In this document: positions 1 through 9,093 of the stretch, in pieces
Position numbering within the stretch: position 1 is the first letter of the stretch
Layout: each line of letters begins with the position of its first letter
From: CBDAQD01 sp965275905
Lineage (GTDB): Bacteria; Pseudomonadota; Alphaproteobacteria; Rhizobiales; JAJFHC01
Length of the DNA stretch: 64,000 bases
NCBI GenBank assembly: GCA_965275905.1
Contig: CBDHYJ010000059.1
Location: 1 to 64,000, forward strand
Direction of reading: 5' to 3'
The notes under the pieces: model-generated
The model's input: the letters and a program-made list of their open reading frames with translations, nothing else
Told to the model about the DNA's origin: nothing
The model's database searches: none
Made by a program: the position numbers and the translations under genes

Positions 1-43
1 GTGTGCGTCGTCGAGAGCTATTGTCCTGATCGGGAGCGAACCC

Positions 44-883
44 ATGACTTCATCGAAGACGGTCATCCTGCTCGCCGCTGCGTGCGGCGTGATCGGGGTG
101 GTGCTGGGTGCATACACAAAGAGCGTGACGCCAGGAAAGTCGAACGCGCGCAGTTACGAGATTTTTGCCAGGGATCTCGGCAAGGTCGACAATATCGTTA
201 TTGCCCCTCAGAACACGCTCTACGTCACCCTCGAGAAGCGGGATGGCAAAGGATCGGTCGTTCGTTTGAAGCGGGGCCGGCGCGACACGCTCATGAACGG
301 CCTCGACCGGCCGGACGGCCTGATGCTGGCCGATGGCAAACTCTATGTCACCGAAGAGGCTGATGAAGGCCGGGTCCTGGCATTCGATCTCAAGAGCCGC
401 GACACCACGGTGGTCGCGCGGCTGCGCAAGCCCGAAGGCATCAGGCGCCGTTACGACGGCAGTCTGTTCGTCACGGAAGACCGCGCCGTCGACGGTCGTC
501 TCGTGATCGTGGGCAAGGACTCGCGGGTCACGCCGATCGTCCGGGGGCTGAAGAGGCCGGAAGGTCTCGACGTTGCCTCGGATGGTTCGGTTTACCTCGC
601 CGAAAGCGGGACCGGCCGCGTGCTGCGCGTCGCGCGCAGCGGAGTCGAGACCGTACTCACCGGCCTCGACAGGCCCGATCAGGTGGCCATCGCTCCGGAC
701 GGGGCAATCTGGGTCACCGAAGACAGCAATCCCGGCCGCGCGCTGCGGTATCTGGACGGCAAGCTCGAAGTCGTGCTGGCCGGCCTCAACAAGCCGCAGG
801 GGATTGCCGTCGGCAGTGACGGCTGGATCTATATCGCTGAACAGGGCAGGGACAGGATCGTCCGGCTGCGTCCGCGGACCTGA
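44..883 (+). CDS. Membrane-anchored or secreted beta-propeller protein (SMP-30/NHL-like)
   Basis: A 279-residue protein with an N-terminal hydrophobic segment (about residues 8-24, VILLAAACGVIGVVLGAY), likely a signal or membrane anchor. The rest is built of repeats of about 40 residues with the pattern GLxRPxGL...DGxLYVTE (GLDRPDGL, GLKRPEGL, GLDRPDQV, GLNKPQGI), typical of SMP-30/gluconolactonase, virginiamycin B lyase and NHL propellers. A GGGAG-like ribosome site sits about 6 bases before the ATG at 44. It converges on the chromate transporter gene with only 13 bases between stops. Substrate cannot be told; a periplasmic lactonase or binding propeller is possible. Fold assignment is firm, function is not. 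Confidence 0.82.
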   Translation: MTSSKTVILLAAACGVIGVVLGAYTKSVTPGKSNARSYEIFARDLGKVDNIVIAPQNTLYVTLEKRDGKGSVVRLKRGRRDTLMNGLDRPDGLMLADGKLYVTEEADEGRVLAFDLKSRDTTVVARLRKPEGIRRRYDGSLFVTEDRAVDGRLVIVGKDSRVTPIVRGLKRPEGLDVASDGSVYLAESGTGRVLRVARSGVETVLTGLDRPDQVAIAPDGAIWVTEDSNPGRALRYLDGKLEVVLAGLNKPQGIAVGSDGWIYIAEQGRDRIVRLRPRT

Positions 884-896
884 AATCCCTGAATGA

Positions 897-2249
897 TCAG
901 ACCAGCATTCTGAAGAGAAGTCCGCCTGCCGCACATATGCCGAGTGTGGCCAGCATGCCCAGCCGCAGCACGAACAGCGTCACGAATGCCGTCGCCGACA
1001 GGGCCAGTGCGGGCCACTGAAGGCTGCTCCACTCGGGCCATGCCAGCGCGAACGGGCCGAACGTGGCCGTGCCGACGTCCTTGAAGAGCACGTGCAGGGC
1101 GAACCAGACCGCAAGGTTGAGGATGACGCCCACCACCGCAGCGGTGATGGCCTTGAGCGCTCCGCTCAGGACCGTGTTCTGCCGCAGCCTCTCGATATGC
1201 GGCGCGCCCAGGAAGATCCAGAGAAAGCACGGCACGAAAGTGGCCCAGGTCGCCAGAGTTGCCCCCAGCATGCCGGCGGCAAGCGGAGGCAGGCCGGTGG
1301 CCTCGCGGAAGCCGGCCAGAAAGCCGACATAGGTCAGCACGAGCACGAGTGGCCCCGGCGTTGTCTCCGCCATGGCCAGACCGTCCAGCATCTCGCCCGG
1401 CTTCAACCACCCGAGCGTCTCGACGGCCTGCTGTGCGACATAGGCGAGCACCGCGTAGGCGCCGCCGAACGTGACGACGGCCATCTTCGAGAAGAACACC
1501 ATGATCGCGGCGAACACGCTCTCGAAGCCCCACAGCACTCCGGAGATCAGGAAAGGCGCGACCCACAGGCCGCACCAGACCGCGATCAGGCGCGGGGCTC
1601 TCGACAGTGAAGGCGCGGCGGCGTCTGAAGCGCTCTCCACAGTCGTGTCGCCCTCAGTATCGGCATCGGGCGGGGCAAATCGCGCCCCCAGAAACCCGAC
1701 CAGGGCGGCCGCGGCGATGATCAGCGGAAAGGGGACATCAAGGGCGAAAATGGCCACGAACGCGGCGCCTGCGAGCAGAACGGCAAAGCCGCTCTTCAGC
1801 GCGCGTTTGCCGATCTTGATCAGCGCCTCGATCACGATGGCGAGGATCGCCGCCTTCAGTCCGAAAAACAGGCCATCGAGCCAGCTGGTCTGCTGAAACA
1901 GGGCATAGAGCGTGCTCAGTGCGACGATCACCAGGAAACCCGGCAGCACGAAGAGCGTCCCGGCGATAATGCCGCCGCGCGTGCCGTGAAGCAGCCAGCC
2001 GACATAGGTGGCGAGCTGCATGGCCTCCGGGCCCGGCAGCAGCATGCAGTAATTGAGGGCGTGTAGAAAACGCGTCTCAGAGATCCAGCGTTTCTCGTCC
2101 ACGACAATGCGGTGCATGAGCGCGATCTGCCCGGCAGGCCCGCCGAATGAGAGTATGCCGATCCGCGCCCACTCCCGCGTAGCCTCGCCGAGGCTGGGCG
2201 CAGCGGCCGCCGGCCCGTCGGACCCCAGGTCCGGGCTTTGCATGCTCAT
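897..2249 (-). CDS. chrA: Chromate efflux transporter ChrA
   Basis: About 450 residues with two homologous CHR domains: the first begins with ILSFGGPAGQIALMHR and contains LLPGPEAMQLATYVGW; the second has VVTFGGAYAVLAYV and AETTPGPLVLVLTYVGF. This is the long-chain bidomain form of the CHR family, an inner-membrane chromate/sulfate antiporter-like exporter with many membrane helices. The start at 2249 is chosen because its ATG overlaps the upstream stop as ATGA, indicating translational coupling with the ChrB-like gene; an in-frame upstream start at 2276 would lie inside that gene. An acidic linker (about residues 200-220) separates the halves. Confidence 0.93.
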   Translation of the reverse strand: MSMQSPDLGSDGPAAAAPSLGEATREWARIGILSFGGPAGQIALMHRIVVDEKRWISETRFLHALNYCMLLPGPEAMQLATYVGWLLHGTRGGIIAGTLFVLPGFLVIVALSTLYALFQQTSWLDGLFFGLKAAILAIVIEALIKIGKRALKSGFAVLLAGAAFVAIFALDVPFPLIIAAAALVGFLGARFAPPDADTEGDTTVESASDAAAPSLSRAPRLIAVWCGLWVAPFLISGVLWGFESVFAAIMVFFSKMAVVTFGGAYAVLAYVAQQAVETLGWLKPGEMLDGLAMAETTPGPLVLVLTYVGFLAGFREATGLPPLAAGMLGATLATWATFVPCFLWIFLGAPHIERLRQNTVLSGALKAITAAVVGVILNLAVWFALHVLFKDVGTATFGPFALAWPEWSSLQWPALALSATAFVTLFVLRLGMLATLGICAAGGLLFRMLV

Positions 2250-3022
2250 GCCTTTCTCCCTGACGCGCGGCACCACGCATAAAACGCATCGAACACCGGC
2301 AAGCCCGCCTCAATTATCTCCAGGTCCGTCTGATAGGACGCCACGACTCCCTCAATCGCAGCGACTATGCCCGCGGATTCGGGAATGACCGGTCCGTGGT
2401 TGCCCCGGGCGCCTGCAATAGCGAGCGCAACATAATCGAGTTCAGGCGACGAAAGTGTGAAGGCCTTGAGCAGGCCGCCGAACCCACGATGGTCGTCGTG
2501 CCCGTCACTTGCCGCAAGGGCCGTGGCGCCCAGCCGGTCCGCTACGGCGCTGACCTGATCGGGATCGACAAACAACAGTTGGGCCCGGGTGTCGATGAAC
2601 CGCCGTATCAGCCAGCCCGCAGCAATGGCGCCAATACCGGGATCGAAAGACGTGACCCATCGCGAAGGCTCTTCGGCAAGGCCTGGCGGCATTCGGTGCG
2701 CCGGGACGGTCGGCCGCCTCTCGTCCGCCCAGGCCACCTTGCCGCCGGTCAGGTGGGCGGCGCTGTGCCCCTGGCACCGCAGTAGTGCGGAGACGCCCTG
2801 ACTGATCTTCAAGCCCTTATGGCAGATGACCACGACCGGCCGGTCCGGCAATTGGCCGCTCCAGGTCCCGACGTCCCGGAAATCCTGCCGGAAAGACGTG
2901 GGAAGCAAGGTTGGATCGGCTTCGAAATCCTCATCGATCCGGAGATCGACAAGTGTCGGGCATTCGCCGGTACCGACGAGAGATGCAAGCTGTTCGGTGG
3001 AAATGCAGTGTTCCAAAGGCAT
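2246..3022 (-). CDS. Rhodanese-ChrB fusion protein, chromate resistance
   Basis: A 258-residue protein with an N-terminal rhodanese-like domain (PTLVDLRIDEDFEAD, then VVVICHKGLKIS with the active-site-loop Cys in CHKG) and a C-terminal ChrB domain (SRWVTSFDPGIGAIAAGWLIRRFIDTRAQLLFVDPDQ...). ChrB-type proteins regulate or assist ChrA; the rhodanese part may sense or reduce oxyanions or handle sulfane sulfur. The start at 3022 has GGAGAG about 8 bases upstream, better than the longer in-frame start at 3133. It is translationally coupled to chrA through ATGA. The classical helix-turn-helix part of ChrB is not evident, so a regulatory role is inferred only. Confidence 0.85.
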   Translation of the reverse strand: MPLEHCISTEQLASLVGTGECPTLVDLRIDEDFEADPTLLPTSFRQDFRDVGTWSGQLPDRPVVVICHKGLKISQGVSALLRCQGHSAAHLTGGKVAWADERRPTVPAHRMPPGLAEEPSRWVTSFDPGIGAIAAGWLIRRFIDTRAQLLFVDPDQVSAVADRLGATALAASDGHDDHRGFGGLLKAFTLSSPELDYVALAIAGARGNHGPVIPESAGIVAAIEGVVASYQTDLEIIEAGLPVFDAFYAWCRASGRKA

Positions 3023-3133
3023 GACGGCGCTCTCCAGTGAGTAAGCGCGCGATGCTTGGGCAAGAGCCTTCGGAAATGGGGAGATCGCCTTGTCCCCGGC
3101 GCGATATATAGGCAGCGGGTCTGGCACTGTCAA

Positions 3134-4117
3134 TCAGGCGGTCCCGCCCGGAGCGACGCCCAACTCAGTTGCCCAGCGTGACATGTCGTCAAAGGTGGCG
3201 TTCGCGCCGCAGACCACGAGGCCGATACGCCCGTTCCGGCCGGTCCGTTCGATCACCTTTTCGGTCGCCGGCAAGAGGCAGCCCGCCGCGGGCTCGACCC
3301 AGAGCCCGGCCGTCTCGGCGAGGGCGATCGCGCCGGCCACGGCGTCCGCGTCACTGACCGTGAAGATCTCTTCAACGTGCTGCCGGACATGGGCCAGCGT
3401 TCGTTCGGTCGCGAACGGGGCGCCGAGCGTGGAGACGATCGACGAGACCTTGATGGGCTGCGGCTCGCCGGCTGAAAGGGCCTGGCTCATGCAGTTTGCA
3501 CCGTCCGTCTCCACGCCCCAGATGCGTACCTCGGGCTTGATGGCTTTGACGGCCGCGGAAACGCCGGAGATCAGGCCGCCGCCACCTACGGAAACGATCA
3601 CGTCCGTCAGGTCCGGCATTTCCTCGATGAATTCCAGGCCGGCCGTCCCGTGGCCGGCAAGAATCGGCGGATCGTCATAGGAATGGATATAGGTCAGTCC
3701 ATTGGCCCGTTCCTGTTCGGCGATTTCGAACGCGGCGGTGGCATCGGGCGCAAGCCTCAGGTCCGCGCCGGACGCACGGACAATGCCGATCGATCGGGCA
3801 GGGGCCTTTTCCGGCATCACGATGACGGCATGCAGGTCTTGCGCGCGGGCGATCTGGGACACGACGAGCCCGTGATTGCCGCCGCTGACGGTCACGATGC
3901 CTCTGGACCGCGCATCATCGTCCAGCGACATCAGCATGTTGGTGACACCGCGCACCTTGAAACAGGCATGCTGCTGCAGCGACTCCAGCTTGAGCGCCAC
4001 CGTCACGCCGAAATGCGCGGACAGTCCCGGGCTCTCGACGCTGGGCGTTCTCAGCACGTGACCGGCTATGGACTGGGCGGCCGCACGAACGTCATCGATG
4101 GTAATGAGATCCTGCAT
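3134..4117 (-). CDS. PLP-dependent threonine/serine dehydratase family protein
   Basis: A 327-residue fold-type II PLP enzyme. Lys54 in CFKVRG is the Schiff-base lysine, SGGNHG (about residues 78-83) is the substrate/cofactor loop, and SVGGGGLISG (about 170-180) is the phosphate-binding glycine loop. There is no C-terminal ACT domain, as in catabolic threonine deaminases, serine racemases and hydroxyaspartate dehydratases. GGAGGAA lies upstream of the ATG at 4117. It runs in the same direction as the chromate pair with a gap of about 110 bases, so operon membership is uncertain. Substrate (Thr, Ser or 3-hydroxyaspartate) cannot be decided from sequence. Confidence 0.88.
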   Translation of the reverse strand: MQDLITIDDVRAAAQSIAGHVLRTPSVESPGLSAHFGVTVALKLESLQQHACFKVRGVTNMLMSLDDDARSRGIVTVSGGNHGLVVSQIARAQDLHAVIVMPEKAPARSIGIVRASGADLRLAPDATAAFEIAEQERANGLTYIHSYDDPPILAGHGTAGLEFIEEMPDLTDVIVSVGGGGLISGVSAAVKAIKPEVRIWGVETDGANCMSQALSAGEPQPIKVSSIVSTLGAPFATERTLAHVRQHVEEIFTVSDADAVAGAIALAETAGLWVEPAAGCLLPATEKVIERTGRNGRIGLVVCGANATFDDMSRWATELGVAPGGTA

Positions 4118-4224
4118 GCTCGTTTCCTCCGCCGGGCTCGTCAGTCACGTTTGTATTCCCATCCTCCGAGTATCAGATAAGATGGAAATCCGCACCATCT
4201 GACGTTTGCCGGGAGAAGGTACGC

Positions 4225-4428
4225 ATGCGCAAGTCTGGAGAGAGTTTCGAGCAGTTCTACATGAACAAGGTCGCACTTGGCGAGGGCTGCGGATGCGCGG
4301 AGATGATCGTGCCGGTGCATGACCAGAACAGGTGGGCCGACGGCATCCGCTCGCAGGGCCGTGCCGGCATTTCGCTCGTGTCTGCGTTCCGGGCGATTGT
4401 CGCGCGTTTCGGACTGGGCCGCAGGTAG
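4225..4428 (+). CDS. Small hypothetical protein (67 residues)
   Basis: A 67-residue reading frame preceded by a strong ribosome-binding sequence (GGGAGAAGG) at good spacing. It is basic at the C-terminus, contains a CGC motif (GEGCGCAEM) and does not resemble a family I recognise. It sits alone between two minus-strand genes. A 97-residue frame on the opposite strand (4141-4434) overlaps it and lacks comparable initiation signals, so I prefer the plus-strand frame. Confidence 0.42.
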   Translation: MRKSGESFEQFYMNKVALGEGCGCAEMIVPVHDQNRWADGIRSQGRAGISLVSAFRAIVARFGLGRR

Positions 4429-4464
4429 TCCCAAAGCCGTACGGTCGGCAATTCGAGCTCAGGC

Positions 4465-5589
4465 TCAGCCCGCCGGCTTCAGTCTGAGAACGCGTCCGTC
4501 GGAGCTGTCCGTCAGCAGGTAGAGATAGCCGTCAGGGCCGTTCACGACATCGCGAATGCGTTCGCCGAGACGAGCGAGCAGACGCTCTTCGCCGACAACT
4601 TTCTCGCCGTCGACGGTGAGGCGCGCAAGATGCCGGCCGCGCAGGGCGCCGACGAACACGTTGCCGCGCCATTTCGGGAACTTGTCTCCGGTGTAGTAGC
4701 TGAGGCCTGACGGTGCGATCGATGGATCCCAGTAATAGACCGGCTGCTCCAGGCCGTCCTTGTGGGTCCCCACGCCAATCTTGCCGCCGGAATACTCCGT
4801 GCCGTAGCTGATAACAGGCCAGCCGTAGTTCTTGCCTTTGAGCGGCACGTTGATTTCATCGCCGCCTGCCGAACCGTGCTCGACGGTCCAGAGCCGCCCG
4901 GTCTCGGGATGCAGGAACGCGCCCTGGGCGTTGCGGTGCCCCATGGACCATATCTCAGGCCGCCAGCCGGATACCTTCGGGTTCCCCGATGCCGGTTTCC
5001 CGTCCGTGGTGATGCGGATGAGTTTGCCGATATGCGTGTCCGGGTCCTGGACATCGTCGCGCATGTTGCCGCGGTCGCCGGTCGTAACGAACAGGGCGCC
5101 GTCGCGGTCGAACACCAGCCGGCATCCGAAATGGCGGCCGGACGATCCGGCGGGTTGCTGCCGGAAGATCGTCTTGACGCCCTCAAGGGCCGAACCGTCC
5201 GCGGCCAGCTGACCGCGCGTCACGCTGGTACCCAGGCCGCCGCCATTGCGCCTTTCGGAGTGGCAGTAATAGATGGTCCGGTTGTTCCGGAAGTCCGGAT
5301 CGAGCGCCAGCCCGAGCAATCCGCCCTGTCCTCGCGCGGAAACACCGCGCACCCCGCCGACCGGCTTCGACATCTTGCCGTCCGGCTGGACAATACGTAT
5401 GCGGCCGGCCTGCTCGGTGACCAGCATGGAGCCGTCGGGCAGAAAGGCCAGTCCCCATGGGCTGTCGAGCCCGCTGGCGACGGTCTCGACGTCGATTGCA
5501 TAGTCCTTGCTCTTGAATTGCTCGGCCTGGGCGGTTGCGACCAGAGCGGGCAGAAAAAGGGCGGAAACAACGGCGGAAACGGCTTTCAT
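4465..5589 (-). CDS. Periplasmic PQQ-dependent aldose sugar dehydrogenase (YliI/Asd-like)
   Basis: A 374-residue protein with a cleavable signal peptide (MKAVSAVVSALFLPALVATAQA). The GSDH-type propeller motifs are clear: GLDSPWGLAFLPDG near the N-terminus, GRHFGCRLVF containing the conserved His, and HRNAQGAFLHPETGRLW followed by EHGSAGGDEIN and GKNYGWP. The family oxidises aldose sugars in the periplasm with PQQ and passes electrons to the respiratory chain. No PQQ biosynthesis genes are nearby. It is a single-gene transcription unit on the minus strand. Specific sugar unknown. Confidence 0.9.
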   Translation of the reverse strand: MKAVSAVVSALFLPALVATAQAEQFKSKDYAIDVETVASGLDSPWGLAFLPDGSMLVTEQAGRIRIVQPDGKMSKPVGGVRGVSARGQGGLLGLALDPDFRNNRTIYYCHSERRNGGGLGTSVTRGQLAADGSALEGVKTIFRQQPAGSSGRHFGCRLVFDRDGALFVTTGDRGNMRDDVQDPDTHIGKLIRITTDGKPASGNPKVSGWRPEIWSMGHRNAQGAFLHPETGRLWTVEHGSAGGDEINVPLKGKNYGWPVISYGTEYSGGKIGVGTHKDGLEQPVYYWDPSIAPSGLSYYTGDKFPKWRGNVFVGALRGRHLARLTVDGEKVVGEERLLARLGERIRDVVNGPDGYLYLLTDSSDGRVLRLKPAG

Positions 5590-5741
5590 CAGATCACTCT
5601 ATGCGAAACGGCGCGCGCCGCTGCAACGTGCAGCCGCGGCGCCTACAGGCTCCCCGCAGTACAAAGTGGTTTCGATGTGTGTCCTGGGCAAGGCATTGGC
5701 CCGCTTTCCGGACGTCCCTGCGGAATGCGGAGCGGCGAATG

Positions 5742-6770
5742 CTATTGAGCCGGATCCGCGAGGCGGGCAGCCGAAGCCCTTATTTTCAGGTCGGGCTCGA
5801 TCAGGATCGGCGCGCCCGCGCCCTCACCGTCGATCAGCCGGACAATCTCGTCGGCCGCCGCACGGCCGATCCTGCGCGCCGGGATGCGGACGGTTGTCAG
5901 CGCAGGCTCGATATGCGCCGATGTGCGGAAATCGCCGATGCCGACGACTGACAGGTCGCCGGGCACGGTCCGGCCGAGAGACTGTGCTGCGTAAATGGCG
6001 CCCTGGGCGATGATGTCGTTGCCGGCAACGACCGCCGTGGGCCGGCGTTCGCCCGAAAGCCATCTCTGGACGATCTGCTTGGCATCGCCGACGTCATAGT
6101 GGCATTCGGCAGCCCACAACGGATCGGCCTCCAGACCGGCGTCGGCAAGCGCCCTCAGGGCGCCGTCGCGTCTGCCGCGTGCGCGGTCATTGTTGGCCGT
6201 TTCGCCGAACAACAGGCCGATATCGCGGTGACCCAGGTCGATCAGATACCGCGTTACGACCCATCCGGCCTGTTCATTGTCGACGCCGATGCAGGGGCCG
6301 GCGGCGTCAGCGTCGTAGTTCCACAGGGTGAGCAGGGGAATATTGCGCTCCGCGAGCGGCGCAAACGCGTCGTCGGCATGGTCGAAGCCGATGACGCCGA
6401 TGGCATCAACGCGCCGTTCGAGCAGGGAGCGCACCAGCCGCGCCTCGAGGTCAAGGCTGTAGCCGTGCGAGGCGATCAGCATGGTGTAGTCGTGATCCAG
6501 CAGGCGGGTCGAAAACGCCTCGATCATCTCCGAGAAGATCGCATTGTCGATGGTGGGGACGACGAGGCCCACCGCGCCGGTCCGCTGGCCGTGCAGGCTG
6601 CCGGCCATCCTGTTGCGGACATATCCCAGTTCGGCGATGGCGGACTCGATCCGGTCCTTGGTCGCGTCACCAACCACATCCGGCTTGTTGAGGTATCGCG
6701 AGACCGTGGCCGGCGATACGCCCGCGCCCCTGGCGACATCCACAATGCTGGCGGCACGTTTCTGGCTCAT
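5742..6770 (-). CDS. LacI-family transcriptional regulator
   Basis: About 342 residues. The N-terminal helix-turn-helix (IVDVARGAGVSPATVSRYLNKP) is followed by the hinge and a periplasmic-binding-protein-like effector domain (GLVVPTIDNAIFSEMIEAF ... AVVAGNDIIAQGAIYAAQSLG ... VVGIGDF). The ATG at 6770 puts the HTH at the usual distance from the start; a GTG at 6785 is an alternative. It is divergent from the TTT transporter and acyl-CoA enzyme operon, and a LacI-type palindrome with a central CG lies between them, so it probably represses that operon and responds to its substrate or a metabolite. Confidence 0.92.
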   Translation of the reverse strand: MSQKRAASIVDVARGAGVSPATVSRYLNKPDVVGDATKDRIESAIAELGYVRNRMAGSLHGQRTGAVGLVVPTIDNAIFSEMIEAFSTRLLDHDYTMLIASHGYSLDLEARLVRSLLERRVDAIGVIGFDHADDAFAPLAERNIPLLTLWNYDADAAGPCIGVDNEQAGWVVTRYLIDLGHRDIGLLFGETANNDRARGRRDGALRALADAGLEADPLWAAECHYDVGDAKQIVQRWLSGERRPTAVVAGNDIIAQGAIYAAQSLGRTVPGDLSVVGIGDFRTSAHIEPALTTVRIPARRIGRAAADEIVRLIDGEGAGAPILIEPDLKIRASAARLADPAQ

Positions 6771-6937
6771 GGAAACGGATTTCACTCTCGATCTGGAAAC
6801 ATTATCAACAATAACGCAATCTTGCGCCGATCACAAAGAACGATATGAAAACAAGATAAAACAGCAAGTTAAACGGTGAATTTCACAGCGTTTCGATATT
6901 CCGGCACAAGAGTGTACGGCCTTGGAATGGATGATTT

Positions 6938-6953
6938 ATGAAAACGTTTGCAT
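6938..6953. promoter_or_regulatory. Putative LacI-family operator
   Basis: A 16-bp near-perfect palindrome with central CG, ATGAAAAC followed by GTTTGCAT (7 of 8 arm positions match). This is the usual form of LacI-family operators. It lies between the divergent LacI gene and the tctA start, about 110 bases before tctA. A second short palindrome, GTGAA-T-TTCAC, is at 6876-6886. Confidence 0.5.
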
Positions 6954-7065
6954 TATTTTCGGGTGGTGCTATCCTGAGTCCGTTCAACCACCGGAAGACG
7001 CTGTCAGAAAAAGCGCGCATTGATGTGGTCGAACAGTGGGAGAAAACGCTAATTCAGGGTCTGAG

Positions 7066-8577
7066 ATGGAGTTTCTCAGTCACTTCGGGGCGGTGTTCCA
7101 GCCCTCGTCCTTGGTCATCCTGTCACTGGGAACCGTAGGCGGCCTTCTTCTCGGCGCGACACCGGGCCTGAGCCCGACCATGGCGGTCGCCCTGCTGATT
7201 CCCTTCACATTTCATATGGATCCGGCACAGGGTCTGATGCTGCTGGGCGCAGCCTATACCTCGACCGTGGCCGGCGGCGCTGTGAGCGCGATCCTGTTGA
7301 AGATCCCGGGTGCGCCCGCAAACATCGCCACATCGCTGGACGGGTATGCCATGGCGAAGCGCGGCGAGGGGGCCAAGGCGCTGCAGATGTGCTTCGTCTC
7401 CTCGGCGATCGGCGGCATCCTCGGCATTTTCGTCCTGATCTTCCTGACGCCCGTGCTGGCAGGCTGGGCGCTCGGTTTCGGTCCCTCTCATCTGTTCTGG
7501 ATCGCTATTCTCGGCGTCACCATCATCGGCTCCCTCGACTCCCGGTCCGTGGTCAAGGGGCTGCTTGCCGGCTGCATCGGCCTGTGGATCGCGACCATCG
7601 GCTATGACTCCATTCAGGGTGTCGAACGGTTCATTTTCACCGAGCATCTGGAAGGCGGCGTCAACGTGATCGCGGCCCTCATCGGGCTGTTCGCCATCCC
7701 GCAGGTCATCGAGATGCTGGAGAACGGACGGGTCAGAAAGAACATCGAGATCATCAGCGCGGCGCATCACCCCGTGGTGAAATCGATCACCGAGGTGCTG
7801 GGCAAGATCCGCGCGCTCATTGCCGGGTCGATCACCGGCGTCGTCATCGGCCTGATCCCGGGCGCAGGCGGGCAGATCGCGGGTCTCGTCGCCTACGATC
7901 AGACCCGCAAGATGAGCCCCAACAGGGATAATTTCGGCCGCGGCGAAAGCGAGGGCGTGGTCGCCGCCGAGACGGCGAACAATGCCATGGTCGGCCCGTC
8001 GCTGGTGCCGCTTCTGACGCTGAGCGTGCCGGGAAGTCCGACGGCGGCCGTGCTCATCGGGGGCCTTCTGATCCACGGCATCTTCCCGGGCCCGGACATC
8101 TTCACCAAGCATCCTGCCGTTGTCTGGACATTTATCAACTCCATGCTGATCGGCCAGATCATGATGCTGATCTTCGGTCTCTATATCGCCCGGCTCGCCG
8201 CGCAGGTCGTCCGCGTGCCACCGCCGATCCTTGCCGCCGGCATCCTTGTGCTGGCCGTTTTCGGCGCCTACAGCGTGCAGCACTCGCTGGCCGACGTGGC
8301 CGTCATGATGACGCTCGGCATCGGCATGTACTTCCTCGCCCGCTTCGGTTTTTCGCCGGCACCGATCGTGCTGGGTGTCATCCTCGGGCCGATCGCTGAA
8401 TCCAACTATCTGCAGGGCCGCCTGATCGCCGAAGCCGGAGACGGGGCGTTCGCATACTTCGTGCTTGGGCCGCTCAATCTTGTCCTGATCGCGATCTGCA
8501 TCGCCTCTGTCGGCTATTCGCTGGTCGCGGAGATCCGCGCCCGGCGGGCCGAGCGTCTCTCGGAGGCCGCGGCATGA
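7066..8577 (+). CDS. tctA: Tripartite tricarboxylate transporter permease, large subunit TctA
   Basis: About 503 residues, very hydrophobic, with the family signature GATPGLSPTMAVALLIPFTF near the N-terminus and PGAGGQIAGLVAYDQTRK in the middle, plus VPGSPTAAVLIGGLLIHGIFPGP. TctA is the 12-helix membrane subunit that translocates carboxylates with the binding protein and TctB. The ATG at 7066 gives the family's usual length and N-terminus; a GTG at 7036 would add ten polar residues. It overlaps tctB by ATGA. Likely controlled by the divergent LacI gene. Confidence 0.95.
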   Translation: MEFLSHFGAVFQPSSLVILSLGTVGGLLLGATPGLSPTMAVALLIPFTFHMDPAQGLMLLGAAYTSTVAGGAVSAILLKIPGAPANIATSLDGYAMAKRGEGAKALQMCFVSSAIGGILGIFVLIFLTPVLAGWALGFGPSHLFWIAILGVTIIGSLDSRSVVKGLLAGCIGLWIATIGYDSIQGVERFIFTEHLEGGVNVIAALIGLFAIPQVIEMLENGRVRKNIEIISAAHHPVVKSITEVLGKIRALIAGSITGVVIGLIPGAGGQIAGLVAYDQTRKMSPNRDNFGRGESEGVVAAETANNAMVGPSLVPLLTLSVPGSPTAAVLIGGLLIHGIFPGPDIFTKHPAVVWTFINSMLIGQIMMLIFGLYIARLAAQVVRVPPPILAAGILVLAVFGAYSVQHSLADVAVMMTLGIGMYFLARFGFSPAPIVLGVILGPIAESNYLQGRLIAEAGDGAFAYFVLGPLNLVLIAICIASVGYSLVAEIRARRAERLSEAAA

Positions 8578-9047
8578 GCACGTCCGCCCAGATCGCAGGC
8601 CGCTGGCAGCAGACCATACCGGCCGGAATTGTTCTGGCCCTTGCCGTCTGGATCAGCTTCGTCAGTTTCAATGTCGACGATCCGGAGCCCTACCTGTTTC
8701 CGCGCCTGATTGCGTTGTCCATGCTTGGCCTCGCCCTGTTCGCCTTCTGGCGGGCGGTCCGCGGCGGCAACCGGACGGGAAGCGGGATCGATACCCGCAC
8801 GATGGTCAACATCGTTCCGGGCATCGTGCTGATGCTCGTCTACGTGTTCGTCATCGCCGAACGGGTCGGGTTCTACGCATCGTCCAGCGTCGTCTTTCTG
8901 ACGCTCTACGCATTTTACGACCCGGAACCGCATACGCCGCGGATCTGGGTGAAACGTCTCGTCATTACCGCGGGGTTCATGGCCGTTCTCTACGTGATCT
9001 TCGCGCTCGTGCTTCGCGTGCAGACCCCCAGGGGCCTTCTGATATGA
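8574..9047 (+). CDS. tctB: Tripartite tricarboxylate transporter small subunit TctB
   Basis: 157 residues with four predicted membrane helices (around IPAGIVLALAVWISFVSF, YLFPRLIALSMLGLALFAFW, NIVPGIVLMLVYVFVIAE and LVITAGFMAVLYVIFALVL) and the DDPEPYLFPRL motif seen in TctB proteins. The start overlaps the tctA stop as ATGA, giving tight coupling of the two membrane subunits. Confidence 0.93.
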   Translation: MSTSAQIAGRWQQTIPAGIVLALAVWISFVSFNVDDPEPYLFPRLIALSMLGLALFAFWRAVRGGNRTGSGIDTRTMVNIVPGIVLMLVYVFVIAERVGFYASSSVVFLTLYAFYDPEPHTPRIWVKRLVITAGFMAVLYVIFALVLRVQTPRGLLI

Positions 9048-9093
9048 GGGCCCGGTCGCACGTTGAGGATCAGGTGTAAAAAGGGAGGAATTC

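Noticed and set aside
50..934. 294-codon minus-strand frame
   Set aside because: Shadow of the beta-propeller gene, which has a signal segment, ribosome site and repeats.
6938..7138. 66-codon plus-strand frame
   Set aside because: Its ATG lies inside the LacI palindrome and it runs into tctA in another frame; no homology recognised.
7123..8283. 386-codon minus-strand frame
   Set aside because: Antisense of tctA; very polar and His/Asp-rich as expected of a complement of a membrane-protein gene.
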